From Hevea brasiliensis (taxonomy: Eukaryota > Streptophyta > Magnoliopsida > Malpighiales > Euphorbiaceae): DNA of 64,000 bases. Position numbers and translations under genes: made by a program. How positions within the stretch are numbered: position 1 is the first letter of the stretch; every line of letters begins with the position of its first letter. A model generated the notes under the pieces. That model had not been told where the DNA came from. It saw only the letters and a program-made list of their open reading frames with translations, and ran no database searches. Positions 1-10,844 of the stretch are shown here, piece after piece. The stretch spans positions 33,575,967-33,639,966 of the forward strand of contig NC_079495.1 in assembly GCF_030052815.1 (NCBI RefSeq), written 5' to 3'.

Positions 1-1
1 T

Positions 2-133
2 ACTCCCAGAGGTTCACAGTCTGTTGGCAGAGGAAGAGGCAGAGGTAGAGGCACTGCTTCAGGCAGTCAGGGCACAGTTGGTCAGTCAGGACAAGGAAGT
101 GCTTCAACCAGAATCTACACAATGAGACAGTGA
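2..133 (+). pseudogene. gag C-terminal tail (Gly/Arg-rich), element 1
   Basis: Frame 2 reads a low-complexity run of RGRGRGRG followed by Ser/Gly/Gln-rich sequence and ends MRQ-stop at 131-133. The same tail, also ending in a VYTMR-type motif, lies in element 3 (about residues 376-408 of its gag-protease ORF) and in element 2 near 63340. In those elements gag runs on into protease; here a small deletion after MRQ moves protease into another frame. In the family this basic tail follows the CCHC knuckle and is thought to bind RNA. Confidence 0.75.
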
Positions 134-1307
134 GACTTCTGATGTGGTAGCTGGTACATTCTCTATCTCTGATCAAGAAGTATTTGTATTGTTTGATCCG
201 GGTTCAACCCATTCATATGTTAGTGCTAGCATAGTCAGTTCACTTGCTGTTCCGTGTGTGCAAATGGGTTTTGAAGTGCGAGTAACTAGTCCGTTAGGAT
301 AAGAGGTCCGGGTTAACAGAATCTATAGAGACTGTCCTTTGGTGATCCAAGGACATGTTTTCCTGTCAGACTTGATTGAAATGCCCTTCAAAGAGTATGA
401 TATTATCTTGGGCATAGATTGGTTAGCCAGGCATCATGTCATGATTGACTGTAGACTGAAGACAGTCACTTTTGGTCTCCCTTTGTACAGTGATGTGGTA
501 ATACATGGGGAGAGGCATTTACTGCCATTAAACATCATTTCAGCTGCACTGGCCAGAAAAATGATTAGGAAAGGGTGTGAGACGTACTTGGCACATGTGA
601 TAGACACCCAAGTGGGGAGTCCAGCACTGAGGCACATTCCTACTGTATGTGACTTTCCGGATGTATTTCCTGATGAATTGCCAGGATTACCTCTAGAAAG
701 AGAAGTGCAATTTGAAATTGATGTTATGCCTATTGTGGACCCAATTTCCGTAATGCCATACAGAATAGCACCAGCAGAACTAAAGGAATTGAAAGTACAG
801 TTGCAAGAGTTGCTTGACAAGGGCTTTATCCGCCCTAGTGTGTCACCTTGGGGAGCGCCAGTATTGTCTGTAAAGAAGAAGGATGGCACTCTCCGGTTAT
901 GCATTGATTATCGGCAGTTGAATAAGGTGACAATAAAGAATAGATATCCATTGCCCCGCATTGATGACTTGTTTGATCAGTTGAGGGGTGCAGCTGTGTT
1001 CTCCAAAATTGACTTGAGATCAGGTTATTATCAGTTGAAAGTACAAGAGCAAAGTATTGCTAAAACTGCCTTTAGAACCCGTTATGGCCATTATGAGATT
1101 TTGGTTATGCCATTCGGGTTAACTAATGCTCCAGCTGCTTTTATGGATCTGATGAACACTATCTTCAGACCATACCTCGACCAGTTTGTTGTGGTATTCA
1201 TAGATGATATATTGGTCTATTCGAGGAATGCAGAAGAGCATGATAGACATCTGCGGATTGTACTGCAGACTTTGAGGGAGAAACAGCTATATGCCAAATT
1301 ATCGTAA
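134..1307 (+). pseudogene. protease and reverse transcriptase part of pol, element 1
   Basis: The protease is seen from about base 147, with the active-site loop DPGST near 195 and the flap/ILGIDWL region near 410. A premature TAA at 300-302 lies in frame between them. The RT follows: a [17 protein letters not shown] block near 870-920, [10 protein letters not shown], the [11 protein letters not shown] block, MPFGLTNAP, and the catalytic FIDD box at residues 287-290 of the ORF that starts at 339. The frame ends at TAA 1305-1307, where element 3 reads Lys in SKCEFWL. RT copies element RNA into cDNA in virus-like particles; this copy cannot make a full enzyme without readthrough. Confidence 0.93.
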
Positions 1308-2081
1308 TGTGAATTTTGGCTGAAGGAGATGTCTTTTTTGGGGCACATAGTATCAAAAGAGGGCATCAAGGTAGATCCAAGTAAGATAGAAGCTGTCCTT
1401 AATTAGAGGCCACCCAGAAATGTCATAGAGATTTGCAGTTTTCTGGGTTTAGCTGGATACTACCGTTGGTTTGTGAAAGGATTCTCGATGTTGGCATCTC
1501 CATTGACCAAGCTACTTCGAAAAGATGTGAAATTTCAGTGGATGGATAAATGCCAACAGAGTTTTGATGAATTGAGGAAATGTTTAACTGAAGCTCCAGT
1601 CCTTACTTTACCTACTCCGGGTAAAGAATATACAGTATATAGTGATGCTTCTCACAATGGGTTAGGCTGTGTATTGATGCAAGATCGAAATGTCATTGTC
1701 TATGCATCATGCCAGCTAAAACCGCATGAGAGGAATTATCCAACACATGATTTGGAGCTTGCAGCTATTGTGTTTGCCCTTAAGATCTGGAGACACTATT
1801 TGTATGGGGAAAAGTGTTATATCTACACAGATCATAAGAGTTTGAAGTATTTGGGCACCCAGAAAGAGTTGAATTTGAGACAGAGGAGATGGTTAGAGTT
1901 GATAAAAGACTATGATTGTCTAATAGACTATCAGCCAGGGAAAGCTAATGTTGTGGCTGATGCCTTAAGTCGCAAGACTATGGAAAGTCTACGGGTTACT
2001 CCTTTGTCTTTGGTACATGAGTTGAGATCATTACATGCCAGCTTAGAGATTAATGATGATGGGCAGACAGCAGTTGCATAG
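1308..2081 (+). pseudogene. RT thumb and RNase H part of pol, element 1
   Basis: The frame continues from RT through the GHIV and GLAGYY blocks. It is broken by TAG at 1404-1406, where element 3 has Trp (LNWKPP), a TGG to TAG change. RNase H follows with the three expected acidic positions: Asp in VYSDASHNG, Glu in [12 protein letters not shown] and Asp in YTDHKSL, then the VVADALSRK block that closes the domain. A second TAG at 2079-2081 again stands where Trp is expected. RNase H removes RNA from the RNA-DNA hybrid and shapes the PPT primer. The catalytic residues remain, so decay is by isolated stops. Confidence 0.92.
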
Positions 2082-3512
2082 CATGTACAACCAGTGTTGA
2101 TTGATCAGATTAGAATGGCTGCTCAGAATGATCAGAAGTATCAGAAGCTGTTGGAAGAAGTCCGGCAGGGCAAGAAACCAGAATTCTCAATCAGAGATGA
2201 TGGTCTACTGCTACACCAGGGCAGAATATGTGTTCCTAATGATGTTGAATTGAGGAAGATCATTTTGAAGGAAGCACATGAGTCTCCTTTTGCCATGCAC
2301 CCTGGTGGCACAAAAATGTATAGAGGGCTAAAGGAGCATTACTGGTGGATGGGTATGAAAAGAGATGTGGCAGAGTTTGTATCCAAATGCCTAACTTGTC
2401 AGCAAGTGAAGGCAGAGCATCAAGTACCCACTGGGTTGTTACATCCACTACCAGTACCAGAATGGAAATGGGAAAGAATAACAATGGATTTTGTAATGGG
2501 ACTTCCGAGGACACAGAAGAGTCATGATGCAGTATGGGTCATTGTTGACAGACTGACCAAGTCTGCTCATTTTCTGCCAGTCCGGATGGACTACAGTTTA
2601 GAAAGATTGGCCAAGTTGTACATTGATGAGATTGTGAGACTACATGGAGTGCTAGTATCCATCATATCAGACAGAGATCCTAGGTTCACTTCTAGATTCT
2701 GGGGTAGTCTTCAGAGAGCCCTAGGAACTAGATTGAATTTCAGTACTGCATTCCACCCACAGACAGATGGCCAATCTGAGAGGGTAATTCAGATCTTGGA
2801 GGATATGCTACGGGCTTGTGTGATTGAGTTTGAGGGCAGTTGGGATACACACTTGCCTTATAACAACAGCTATCAATCAAGTATTGGGATGCCTCCATAT
2901 GAAGCTTTGTATGGCAGAAAATGTAGAACCCCATTGTGTTGGGATGACGTGGGTGAAAGAAAGATGATTGGACCCGAAATTGTTCAACAAACTGAAGAGA
3001 AAATCAGGGTGATTCGAGATCAACTTAAGACTGCGTCAGACTGTCAGAAGTCCTACATTGATCTGAAAAGAAGGGATATTGAGTATGCAGTGGGTGAGAA
3101 AGTTTTCCTCAAGGTTTCTCCTTGGAAGAGAATTATGAGATTCGGCAGAAAGGGAAAACTGAGTCCTCGTTTCATTGGGCCATATGAGGTTCTGGAAAGG
3201 GTGGGTCCTTTGGCATATCGGTTGGCACTACCTCCAGAGTTGGAGAAGATACATAATGTCTTCCATGTGTCTATGTTAAGGAGGTACCGATCAGACCCAT
3301 CTCATGTACTACCAGTAGAGGAAATTGAAGTGAATCCAGACCTCACATATGAAGAAGAACCCACAAGGATTCTGGCTTATGAGGTGAAACAGCTACGGAA
3401 CAAGCAGATACCATTGGTGAAAGTGCTGTGGAATCATCATTCGGGCCAGGAGGCTACTTGGGAACGAGAGGAGGACATGAGGAGACAACACCCACAGCTG
3501 TTCAGAGATTGA
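2082..3512 (+). pseudogene. integrase with chromodomain-like tail, element 1
   Basis: The open stretch from 2094 gives 472 residues. A zinc-binding HHCC module uses H62, H69, C99 and C102. The DDE core shows D132 (MDFVMGLP), D193 (SDRDPRF) and E229 (QSERVIQ), with the usual D-35-E spacing. A five-residue in-frame gap (THLP then YNNSY) is seen against element 3. The C-terminus carries the GPYEVLERVGPLAYRLALPP block, FHVSMLRRY and a chromodomain-like end (KVLWNHH, EATWE, HPQLF). Integrase joins cDNA ends to the genome; the chromodomain of this lineage is linked to heterochromatin targeting. The ORF itself is intact, but it is cut off from RNase H by the stop at 2079. Confidence 0.93.
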
Positions 3513-3544
3513 TACCAGGTAAAATTTCGAGACGAAATTTATTT

Positions 3545-3558
3545 AAGGGGGGGAGAAT
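3545..3558 (+). other. polypurine tract, element 1
   Basis: The purine run AAGGGGGGGAGAA lies directly before the LTR start TGTAACACCC at 3559. Its position between the end of integrase and the LTR is that of the plus-strand primer. Element 3 has the matching tract in reverse at about 36284-36299. Confidence 0.9.
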
Positions 3559-4460
3559 TGTAACACCCCTATTTGTATAACCAGGTATATTTCACTGTTC
3601 CGGTGACCGGTGTCAGTCCGGACAATTAAGGAGATCAGAACCACACTTAAGACAACTAGAGAAGCCATAAACACAAATAATTAGTAATGTTCAATTGGTT
3701 GAGTATAAATAAGAAAAACAGAAGAGAAGAAGTTAAACGAGCTGAGAGTCACAACGATGGGTGACCTTCTCGGGAACAACTGCGAAGTCATTTTAAACTC
3801 AAATTTCGAACCGTAAAAAGTGACGATGCGGTCCTTAGGACTCTTATAAACACAGTGGAAAAGAGAAAATCACGAAAAAGAACTGGTAAGCCAGTCAAAT
3901 AATTAGGTCAGGGAGCCAGAAGAAATATGGAATTATTTGCAAACCGGGTTGAACCGGCGAGGGGCAATTTGGTCAATTGACCCCGAGAGCTGACTCCTGA
4001 CCTAACTGTCAAATAAATTCGGAGAAAAGAAAATTTCAGAATTGAGAATTAATTTAAAGAACAAATAGAAAAAAAAAAGAACAAGAAAAGTTGAAAAGGT
4101 GATGACATCATCATGATGATGCAACTATGACTTCATAATTAATTTTAATTTAATTAACTAATTGACTAAGTCAAATTAAAGAATAAAAACAAAATTAAAA
4201 AGCCTAATTTTATCTTCTTCTTCTTCTTTTTTTTTTTTTCTCTTTCCCGTAGCTTCTCATCCCTCCCCCTTTTCTCACTAAATCCTCCATGGCTACTTAA
4301 TTTCAAGCTTTTAAAGCTTGAATCAGGCCCATAAATCCCACAATTTTCCTAAATAAAACTTGTTCTTGGATCTTGGCAAGCCTATTGAGAAAGAAATTTA
4401 ACAAGAAAGAAAGAAGAAAAGAGGAGGAAAATTGAAGAATTGGAGCTAAAAATTCTGCTC

Positions 4461-4473
4461 ACTTAAGGTTGGT
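4461..4473 (+). other. splice-donor-like site in LTR of element 1
   Basis: The sequence AAG|GTTGGT has its GT at 4468, 909 bp from the LTR start. Matching G|GTWAG sites are found 850-882 bp into the other Tekay-type LTRs of this window. That it works as a donor is inferred. Confidence 0.4.
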
Positions 4474-6510
4474 ACTCTTCCTTCATTCTCTCTTTGAATT
4501 TATGTTTAAGTAGCTAAGTTACATTTGTAAGCAACAAATAAGTGAATAAAATCAAGCATGGTGGACCAAATAGAAATGTGGGCAGCTAGGGTTTAGGCTT
4601 GAGGATGGATAATTTTGATACAAATTATGAATTAGTTAAGTGTGAATGAGTGTATAACTTCTAAGTATGCAATTAGAATTCAACAAGTGAGTTAAACATG
4701 GAAGTTAGGGTTTGAGACCTAGGGTTTTGAGGCAAAAATTTGGAGAAAGTTGTAAATGGTGTCTTTGACCTAATGTGAAGTGAAAAATGGTCATTTGTGA
4801 CCAAATGAGGTGTGTTAGAAGTGTGGGAATTAAAAGCCAATTCGGATTGGATAAGGTCATGTGCTGGCAGCATGACCAAAATCTCCTTTGAGGGACCAAA
4901 AATGAAATTTTAAAAGTCCAATGGATATGGGACCAATTGAAGATGAAAATAGGCACTAAATGACACAATTTTCATTTAGGAAGCCTTCCCAAAAAGTGAC
5001 TAAAACCTAGTGAACAAAGTGGCCGAAGTCGGAAAATCGCAGGCTGCCTCTGCACAAACTGATCAAATGAACAGTGTTTGTTCATTTAGTCATAACTCGA
5101 TCTAGACAGGTCAAAATGACCTGAAATTTTACCAGTAATTAGATAAGATATAGATCTAAAACTTTTATGAAGAACACCAACCCAAATTATGCCATTAACC
5201 CAATCAAAATACCGAGCAAATTTGGTGACCTGAATCTGCAGAACTGCAGATTGCCATATGAACAGTAAAGTTTCAATGGCTATAACTCTCTCTAGAAAAC
5301 TTCGATTTAGGCGATTCTTGAACCGATGGAAACCTAAGACATAGTAGAACATTTCATATGAAGAAAATTAGAACAAATTATGGACCTAACTTGATCAAAT
5401 TGCTAAACAAAGCTGGAATCAATAATCTGCCAGAATAAAATTCTGCAGCATGAACAGTAAACATAATTTGCTTATAACTTGAGCTACAAAACTCCAGTTG
5501 GGGTGATTCAAAAAGGAGAATAAACTTAAGACAATAAGGAACGTTTTCTATGAAGAAAGTTTTGCTAAATTCCAACAGTAAACTGACCAATGAAACAGTA
5601 CAATTAGGGTCACCAAAATTGAAAATTTGGCAATTTTGCCTAAAAGGCCTAAGTTTTGAGAAAATAACCAAAACCAACAAGTTTAGTGACCAAAATGTGG
5701 TATGTGGGTGAAGTTGGAATTCCCATACCTATTAAGCCTTAGAAAGTCAATCATTTGACATGAATAGTGCAGTGAATTGTAACCCGAAACACAAAATTTC
5801 AAGAACGTTGAATTTAGCACGTTAGAGCTAGGTAAAAATGAAGTTAAATTTATTATTGGATTTATGCTAAGTTATGGCACTGAAACACTGTGAAATTGTA
5901 TGTTTCGATGGAAAGAATACCGACAGAACCGAGGAGTCGAGTCAAGGCCAACAGCGACTCGTTTGAGGTTTGTGCACAACGTATACTTTTATAATTATCT
6001 TCCATCTTTGCTTTGAATAATGTGAAATATTGAATTATGGCATTCTTATGATGTTTGATTTAAATTGTGAAAGTTATTGTGTATATTTGAAATGAAAATG
6101 TTTAGCAAATTGTTAAGATAAGTTTTGAAACCACAGTGTCATGACCATATATTTGGACACCTCACTAGCACGACTAGTGGGGGTAATTAGTTTCGAATTT
6201 TGATTCCTTCTCTGGAGAAGTGTTGAGGTGTGCCAGTAGAAGAGGATGTGAATGGATATCCATATATTTGAGCTAGCTAGCCTTGTGATGTGATTTCTCT
6301 TTAGCCTCTGGCTATTGAGATTCTATTTGTTTCGAATGGCATGATCTAACTGTGGATTTTATGAAATGTGTTTTGATTCTTCGAAATGAACTTGGTTTGC
6401 ATTAAAATTTCATAATTCGTGTTTTGTGTTTAATGCTCATGTTTAGTTAAATTTTTGAATAAATGTGATTTATATTCTGCATAAAGATTATTTTAGTATG
6501 TTGTGCACCA

Positions 6511-6636
6511 CTGAGTCCTAGTACTCAGCGATAGCTTTTATTGCTGTCGCAGATTTAGAGACTAGAGGAGCAGCAGACTGAGCTGCTGAAGATTGAGGAT
6601 CATTCAGCTTGAAGTCTTCGGGTATAATTTATACCC
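6511..6636 (+). other. conserved hairpin cluster in LTR of element 1
   Basis: Four inverted repeats follow one another. H1 is CTGAGT (6511-6516) with ACTCAG (6523-6528). H2 is GCGATAGC (6528-6535) with GCTGTCGC (6543-6550), one G-U pair. H3 is AGCAGC (6569-6574) with GCTGCT (6582-6587). H4 is GGGTATAA (6620-6627) with TTATACCC (6629-6636). H1 to H3 recur at the same place in diverged LTRs with changed but still pairing sequence. Pairing was worked out by eye; the role is unknown. Confidence 0.6.
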
Positions 6637-7302
6637 TAACTGTAAATATTTCTTTTGATGTATATATATTGCACATAAATGTATGGACATGTAAAAATGG
6701 GTCTTGAGCAGTTTGTATAAAATTTGTATAAAGTTGTAATATATATTGTAGTTTGAAACTCTCTTAATGTAAATTTTGTAAGAATGTATATAAATTGTTT
6801 TGTCTCTAATGAAATATGAGTACAACTATTTTATTTAATTTAAATGAAATGTGTTGCTAGTATGCTGAGGATTATTGAATTTTGAACTTGAGAAATTTAT
6901 TGAAATGATTGTGAAATTGATTGAGTTTGATTGTGAAATTGAAGTAGTGGTTGAGAAAAATTTTTAGAAGTGCTTTTTACAGGTATTTGAAGAACTGTTT
7001 TCTCAAAATACAGAGGGAACTCTGTCAAAATTTTTATAAAATTTGTGGAAAAATAAAATGGACCAAAAATATTAACTAGTTTTAATTTTAACTAAATGTT
7101 TTAAATACTTATTAGAAAATGCTCACCACTTATCAAAAATAAGAAAATTATTTTAAAATCCCTTGTAGGGTACTTAATGAGTTATCGGTAGGTGAAGTTC
7201 GGTAGTTCATTAGATATTCTACGGGATCATGTTATTCCTTACAGAGGGGTAAGGTGTGACAATTATTTAAATTTAAAACTCATTACTTATATTTATGCCC
7301 AA

Positions 7303-7497
7303 GTAACCTATCAAAGCACTTACAGGCGTTATGTATCACCATCCCTGCAAGCCCCTTCTCTGTCTTTAATGACAATTAAGGGTACCTATCAAAGCACCTG
7401 CAGGAGTTACGTATCGCCGTCCCTGCAAGCCCTTGGGTGGTACCTATCAGAGCACTTTGGAGGCATTACGTATCGCCGTCCCTACAAGCCCCTTGAT
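7303..7497 (+). repeat. hairpin minisatellite, three units
   Basis: Three diverged units of about 50-60 bp start near 7305, 7382 and 7440. Each reads ACCTATCARAGCAC, then a GCAGG/GGAGG block, GTTACGTATCGCCG or a variant, and CCCTRCAAGC. In the best unit CTGCAGG or TTGCAGG faces CCCTGCAA, giving a short stem. A fourth unit is at about 8452-8503 and a partial one at 8556-8582. The first bases resemble the PBS and following leader (TATCAGAGCAC, AGGCGTT) of the family-B element at 57376-57400. Confidence 0.6.
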
Positions 7498-7673
7498 ACC
7501 GATATTCATTGTCTTTTAAAATCATATCAACCATATATTATCAATCCATGACTTTCCATATAGGCAGTACTGCTATATCTATAATCCCTAATTGATATAC
7601 CAATCGATCCATACAATATACATGAGCCTAGGTTTACTTTGAGCAATTAAGCATTATTAATTGTCTAACAAAA

Positions 7674-7829
7674 TCTTCATGTCCATGTATTGTGGAAAAG
7701 GTGGGTCCCACATCACTATTTCATGTGATTTAGCATGTAGTGATAACGAAATTTTCATGTCAATGTACAGTGGGAAAGTGGGTCCCACATACCTATTTCA
7801 AGTAATTTAGTATATAGTGACTTTGTAGG
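7674..7829. repeat. 78-bp tandem duplication
   Basis: Two units, offset 78 bp, share TTCATGTC, the GTGGGTCCCACAT block, ATTTCA and TAGTGA. GTGGGTCCCAC is itself nearly palindromic. No gene is seen; this lies in the LTR remnant. Confidence 0.65.
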
Positions 7830-7859
7830 GATAAGCCAATAATGTTTTTCAAGAACCTT

Positions 7860-8425
7860 TCTTTAGGTTCAATTTCGGGATTTTAATTTTGCATATCACT
7901 TTGGATAGTTTGTGGCCACTGTTTGACCCATTTCCTAAAAGGAAATTGTTCTTTTATGTCTTGTCTTTATTTCTCAAATGACTATTCGAGCTCTGACTCA
8001 TAGGTTTCTCCCTCTTTTTTATTTCACATTGCCCTTGTGGGGTTGGGTTTGTACTTGGGCTTGGGCTGACAGATTATCAGCCATTTGTTGAAAGAAAGTG
8101 GCCATTTGTTGGGCCATTTGTGTAGTAATTTGTACAGATGGGGCTGGTAAAGTCGAACTTTCGACTCTCTGAGGGGCTGGGGCCTAACCTTGTACTTCCG
8201 CTATCACAGACTATTCTATTGTCTTATTCTTCTCTTTCATATATTTTCATAGGATTTTCTATTTCTTATACAACCAACACAAGGAGATTTCTCTCCATTA
8301 GATCATATTTATGATGTAATGTATTGTATGTATCAAACCATGACATTGAGCAATTGTACTATGAAGGAAAAATATTCAAATTACAGGTCAAAACAGAATT
8401 TAAAAACTTACTCTGATACCACTAA
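7860..8425 (-). pseudogene. Tekay gag N-terminus and leader, reverse fragment
   Basis: On the minus strand, about 8215 down to 8040 reads a degraded gag start matching element 3 (EVQG, APAPQ, STLPAPS, then QQMATFFQQMADNL). In-frame stops replace at least two residues. The leader at 8220-8410 matches 40941-41102 next to the gag start of element 3, including ACATTGAGCA and TTACAGGTCAAAA. The rest of gag and all pol are absent to the left. This is the 5' end of a reverse element abutting the LTR remnant at about 7850. Confidence 0.75.
8410..8421 (-). other. primer-binding site, first copy
   Basis: ACTCTGATACCA is the reverse of TGGTATCAGAGT, 11 of 12 bases of the tRNA-iMet PBS. The leader ACTAAACATGTC follows as in element 3, but the LTR stops after TGTC and a hairpin unit begins. 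Confidence 0.8.
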
Positions 8426-8585
8426 ACATGTCTTTTGGTGGCACTTAAGGGTACCTATCAGAGCACTTGCAGGCGTTACATATCGCCGTCCCTGCAAGCT
8501 CCTGGGCGGAGAGCCATGCTTCGCCACAGTTCACACGTGAGAGTTTCTAAGAATCGTAGGCGTTACGTATCACCGCCCCTACTTT
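8426..8585. repeat. hairpin unit inserted between two PBS copies
   Basis: This 160-bp stretch holds one complete hairpin unit (8452-8503) and a partial one (8556-8582), the same minisatellite as at 7303-7497. It is bounded on both sides by CTCTGATACCACTAAACA. It looks like a duplication or template switch at the PBS. Confidence 0.55.
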
Positions 8586-8597
8586 GCTCTGATACCA
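8586..8597 (-). other. primer-binding site, second copy
   Basis: GCTCTGATACCA is an exact reverse PBS for tRNA-iMet. It is followed by CTAAACAC and LTR-like DNA that lacks the usual TGTCACACC end. Confidence 0.8.
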
Positions 8598-10844
8598 CTA
8601 AACACATTTTATCTCAAAATTTCCATTTACAAAGTAGGCAACACAATAATTCTCAAATAAAATTCCCAAAGCTAAAACAATAAAAAATTATTCATAACTC
8701 ATTTCTCTAAATAAAGTTTCTAGTAAAAGCAGTGAATAAAAAAAGTATTGTGCACAGACCTAATTTGAGTCACCTCTAGGCCTTGACTCAATGTTCCTTA
8801 TGCTTTTCAATATCCTTTTCAACTGAAACACATAATTTAAAGTGTTTCAGTACTCAGTTAAATTGTTTCTAATAATAAAATCCAATATCTAAATTTTCTT
8901 GGTACTATTCCTTTCAATTCATCTCATTAGTCAACCTATAATGTTGACAATTAATACACACTAGGTGAATTAATTTTAATGTTCCCAATTTGTCACATTT
9001 TATAGTCTCTAAGTATTGGTATATGTTACCAATTTCATTTTAAAGCTTATTGCATTTTATTACCATTTTCCAGATTTCATAGCCAATATTTACTATCTAT
9101 TGGACCAGGCTACAGTATAAATTTAATAGATTTCTCTTCATTAAATTTTTTCTCATTGTGTCTTCTTTAATTTCCTTTTTGAATCACTCCATTTGGAGTT
9201 GTATAGCTCAAGTTATGGTTAATTAACCATAACTAGGTCAAATCTAAGTTTTAGTTTCCTTTTTAGGCATTTTCGGTTATGATTTTACTAATTTATTTGG
9301 ACTGTTTGTAATCACATTGAGGCCTTGTATTCTTCATAAGTATTGTTGCCCTATGTCTTAGGGATAATTAGAAATTTTGCTTACCATTTTTCAAGTCTTA
9401 CAGAATTATTTATAGATAAATTGTTAACTTGGACTCAAAGGTCCTATATTGGCATGATCCTCAATTAGGTCAATGGCTTTGACCTTAGATTCTGACCTTA
9501 TACATTTATAATTTAAGGAAGTTGTCTAAAACAATATTTTAGGTCTCTTTCACAGCTTTCCAGATTGGTATAGCTCATTTAAATTGGACACTTCTGGTGG
9601 GAGATATGCTTATTTGAATTTTCTGGATTTTATGGTCAAATGTGCTAATTCCATATTTAGTGTGCCAAATTAATCAAGTTAATTGACCTAGTTCCCTTGA
9701 TTTTTGGGTTTTGGTCAAATTACCAATATTGTAGATCTATGTCTTATAGAAATTTTGGGACTGATTTCATGTCATTTGGAGTTCTATGGACCAAGTTATG
9801 GTCATTTTACTAATGCTGGTCAAGTTGCACTTATATTGCAAAGTTTAGGTCATTTTTAGGTCAAAGTCAATTCGGCCAGTTTTTGTAACCCAACTTGTGC
9901 AAGCATTTTGACTTAGTTCTGGTCATTTCTGGGCTTTGGTGTCTTCATAAGAGTTGTAGCTCTATGTCTAGGCTTTCTATGGTGTAAATTTCAGGTCATT
10001 TGGACCTATTTTGAGTGAGTTATGGCCAAAATACTAACTGCTATTCAAATGGTCAATTTTCAGGTTTGCAATGTCACCAATCCGGATTTGGTCAATTTTC
10101 ATGTCACTTTCTGGACAGAATTTAGGTAGGCTTCCAACATAAAAGTTGCCAAATTTTGTGCCTAGTTTTACCTCCACTTGGCCTCATACCAATTGGAGTC
10201 ACACAATTCTATTTATACCCTAAAACATATACTGCTCTTAACACATTTTTAAAGCAATAAACCAATCACACATTCAACTAGTTATAACTTCATTCCCAAA
10301 CCAAATTCTGCATTTGTATCATACCACAACCATTTATCACTTTATATTATAGTCACTTTGGGCAGAATATAATGACCTTAAATACACTAAATACAAATCC
10401 TAATTTACAAAGTCTATTTATAACAATTTATATACACATAACACTCTTAACCATTACATATAACTTCCATCATCAATTATACATACTGCCCCTACATCAT
10501 CACCACCAAAATTCATCAATAATTTTCATCAATTTATACATAAAATCATGAGTTTACAAGCTACCAACCATGGCGGTTTACTAAGGTAATTAATTCCCCT
10601 TTCAAACCCCTAAATTCAACACTAACATTAATATACACATACAATTAACTTGTTAATCTTTCTAATCACTTCATTCAACATCAATTCCAACTAATTTAAT
10701 GTGAGAATAAATCAAACCACTTTCATCACCATGGCTGCCAAATTCATGGTGAACCAAAGCTCATGCATTTCCTCAAAATCTCTTAACCATTTAACTTGTC
10801 TCAAGCTTAACACAACTTTTATTTAAGGAAACTTAAAGAAACTA

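Larger units (their letters stand above)
1..7261 (+). mobile_element. Ty3/gypsy Tekay-type chromovirus, element 1 (5' end outside window)
   Basis: A forward LTR retrotransposon whose 5' LTR and most of gag lie before the window. In order it shows the gag tail, aspartic protease, reverse transcriptase, RNase H, integrase with a chromodomain-like tail, a polypurine tract and one 3.7 kb LTR. The order RT-RH-IN marks Ty3/gypsy; the integrase C-terminus and long LTR fit the Tekay/Del lineage. From about base 147 pol stays in a single frame to 3512, broken by stops at 300, 1305, 1404 and 2079. The element is therefore a point-mutated copy and not a shredded one. The PBS and target-site duplication cannot be checked because the left end is missing. 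Confidence 0.93.
3559..7261 (+). repeat. 3' LTR of element 1 (3703 bp)
   Basis: It begins TGTAACACCC just after the PPT and ends GGTGTGACA at 7261, the same end seen before the PBS of element 2 at 61945. Inside are an A/T-rich promoter region with a TGACATCA half-palindrome near 4105, a donor-like AAG|GTTGGT at 4468, and a hairpin cluster at 6511-6636. Several short ORFs here have no similarity I recognise and look like chance. LTRs of 3-4 kb are normal for Tekay/Del. Confidence 0.88.
7262..7850 (-). mobile_element. reverse LTR remnant of family-B type
   Basis: After the end of element 1 the sequence resembles, on the minus strand, the middle of the family-B LTRs. It has CCCAAGTAACCTAT near 7297 and GGCAGTACTGCTAT near 7563, both also found around 32350-32590 and 44540-44770. 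The matching outer piece may be 11704-11906, the two being separated by the reverse Tekay fragment. No coding sequence is seen. The placement rests on short matches. Confidence 0.5.

Noticed and set aside
4673..5680. Several minus-strand ORFs of 68-100 codons in the LTR of element 1
   Set aside because: They have no domain, lie in non-coding LTR and show no matching ORF in the other LTR subfamilies.
7303..7497. CRISPR-like array of short palindromic repeats
   Set aside because: Only three diverged units, no uniform spacers, and the setting is a plant LTR.
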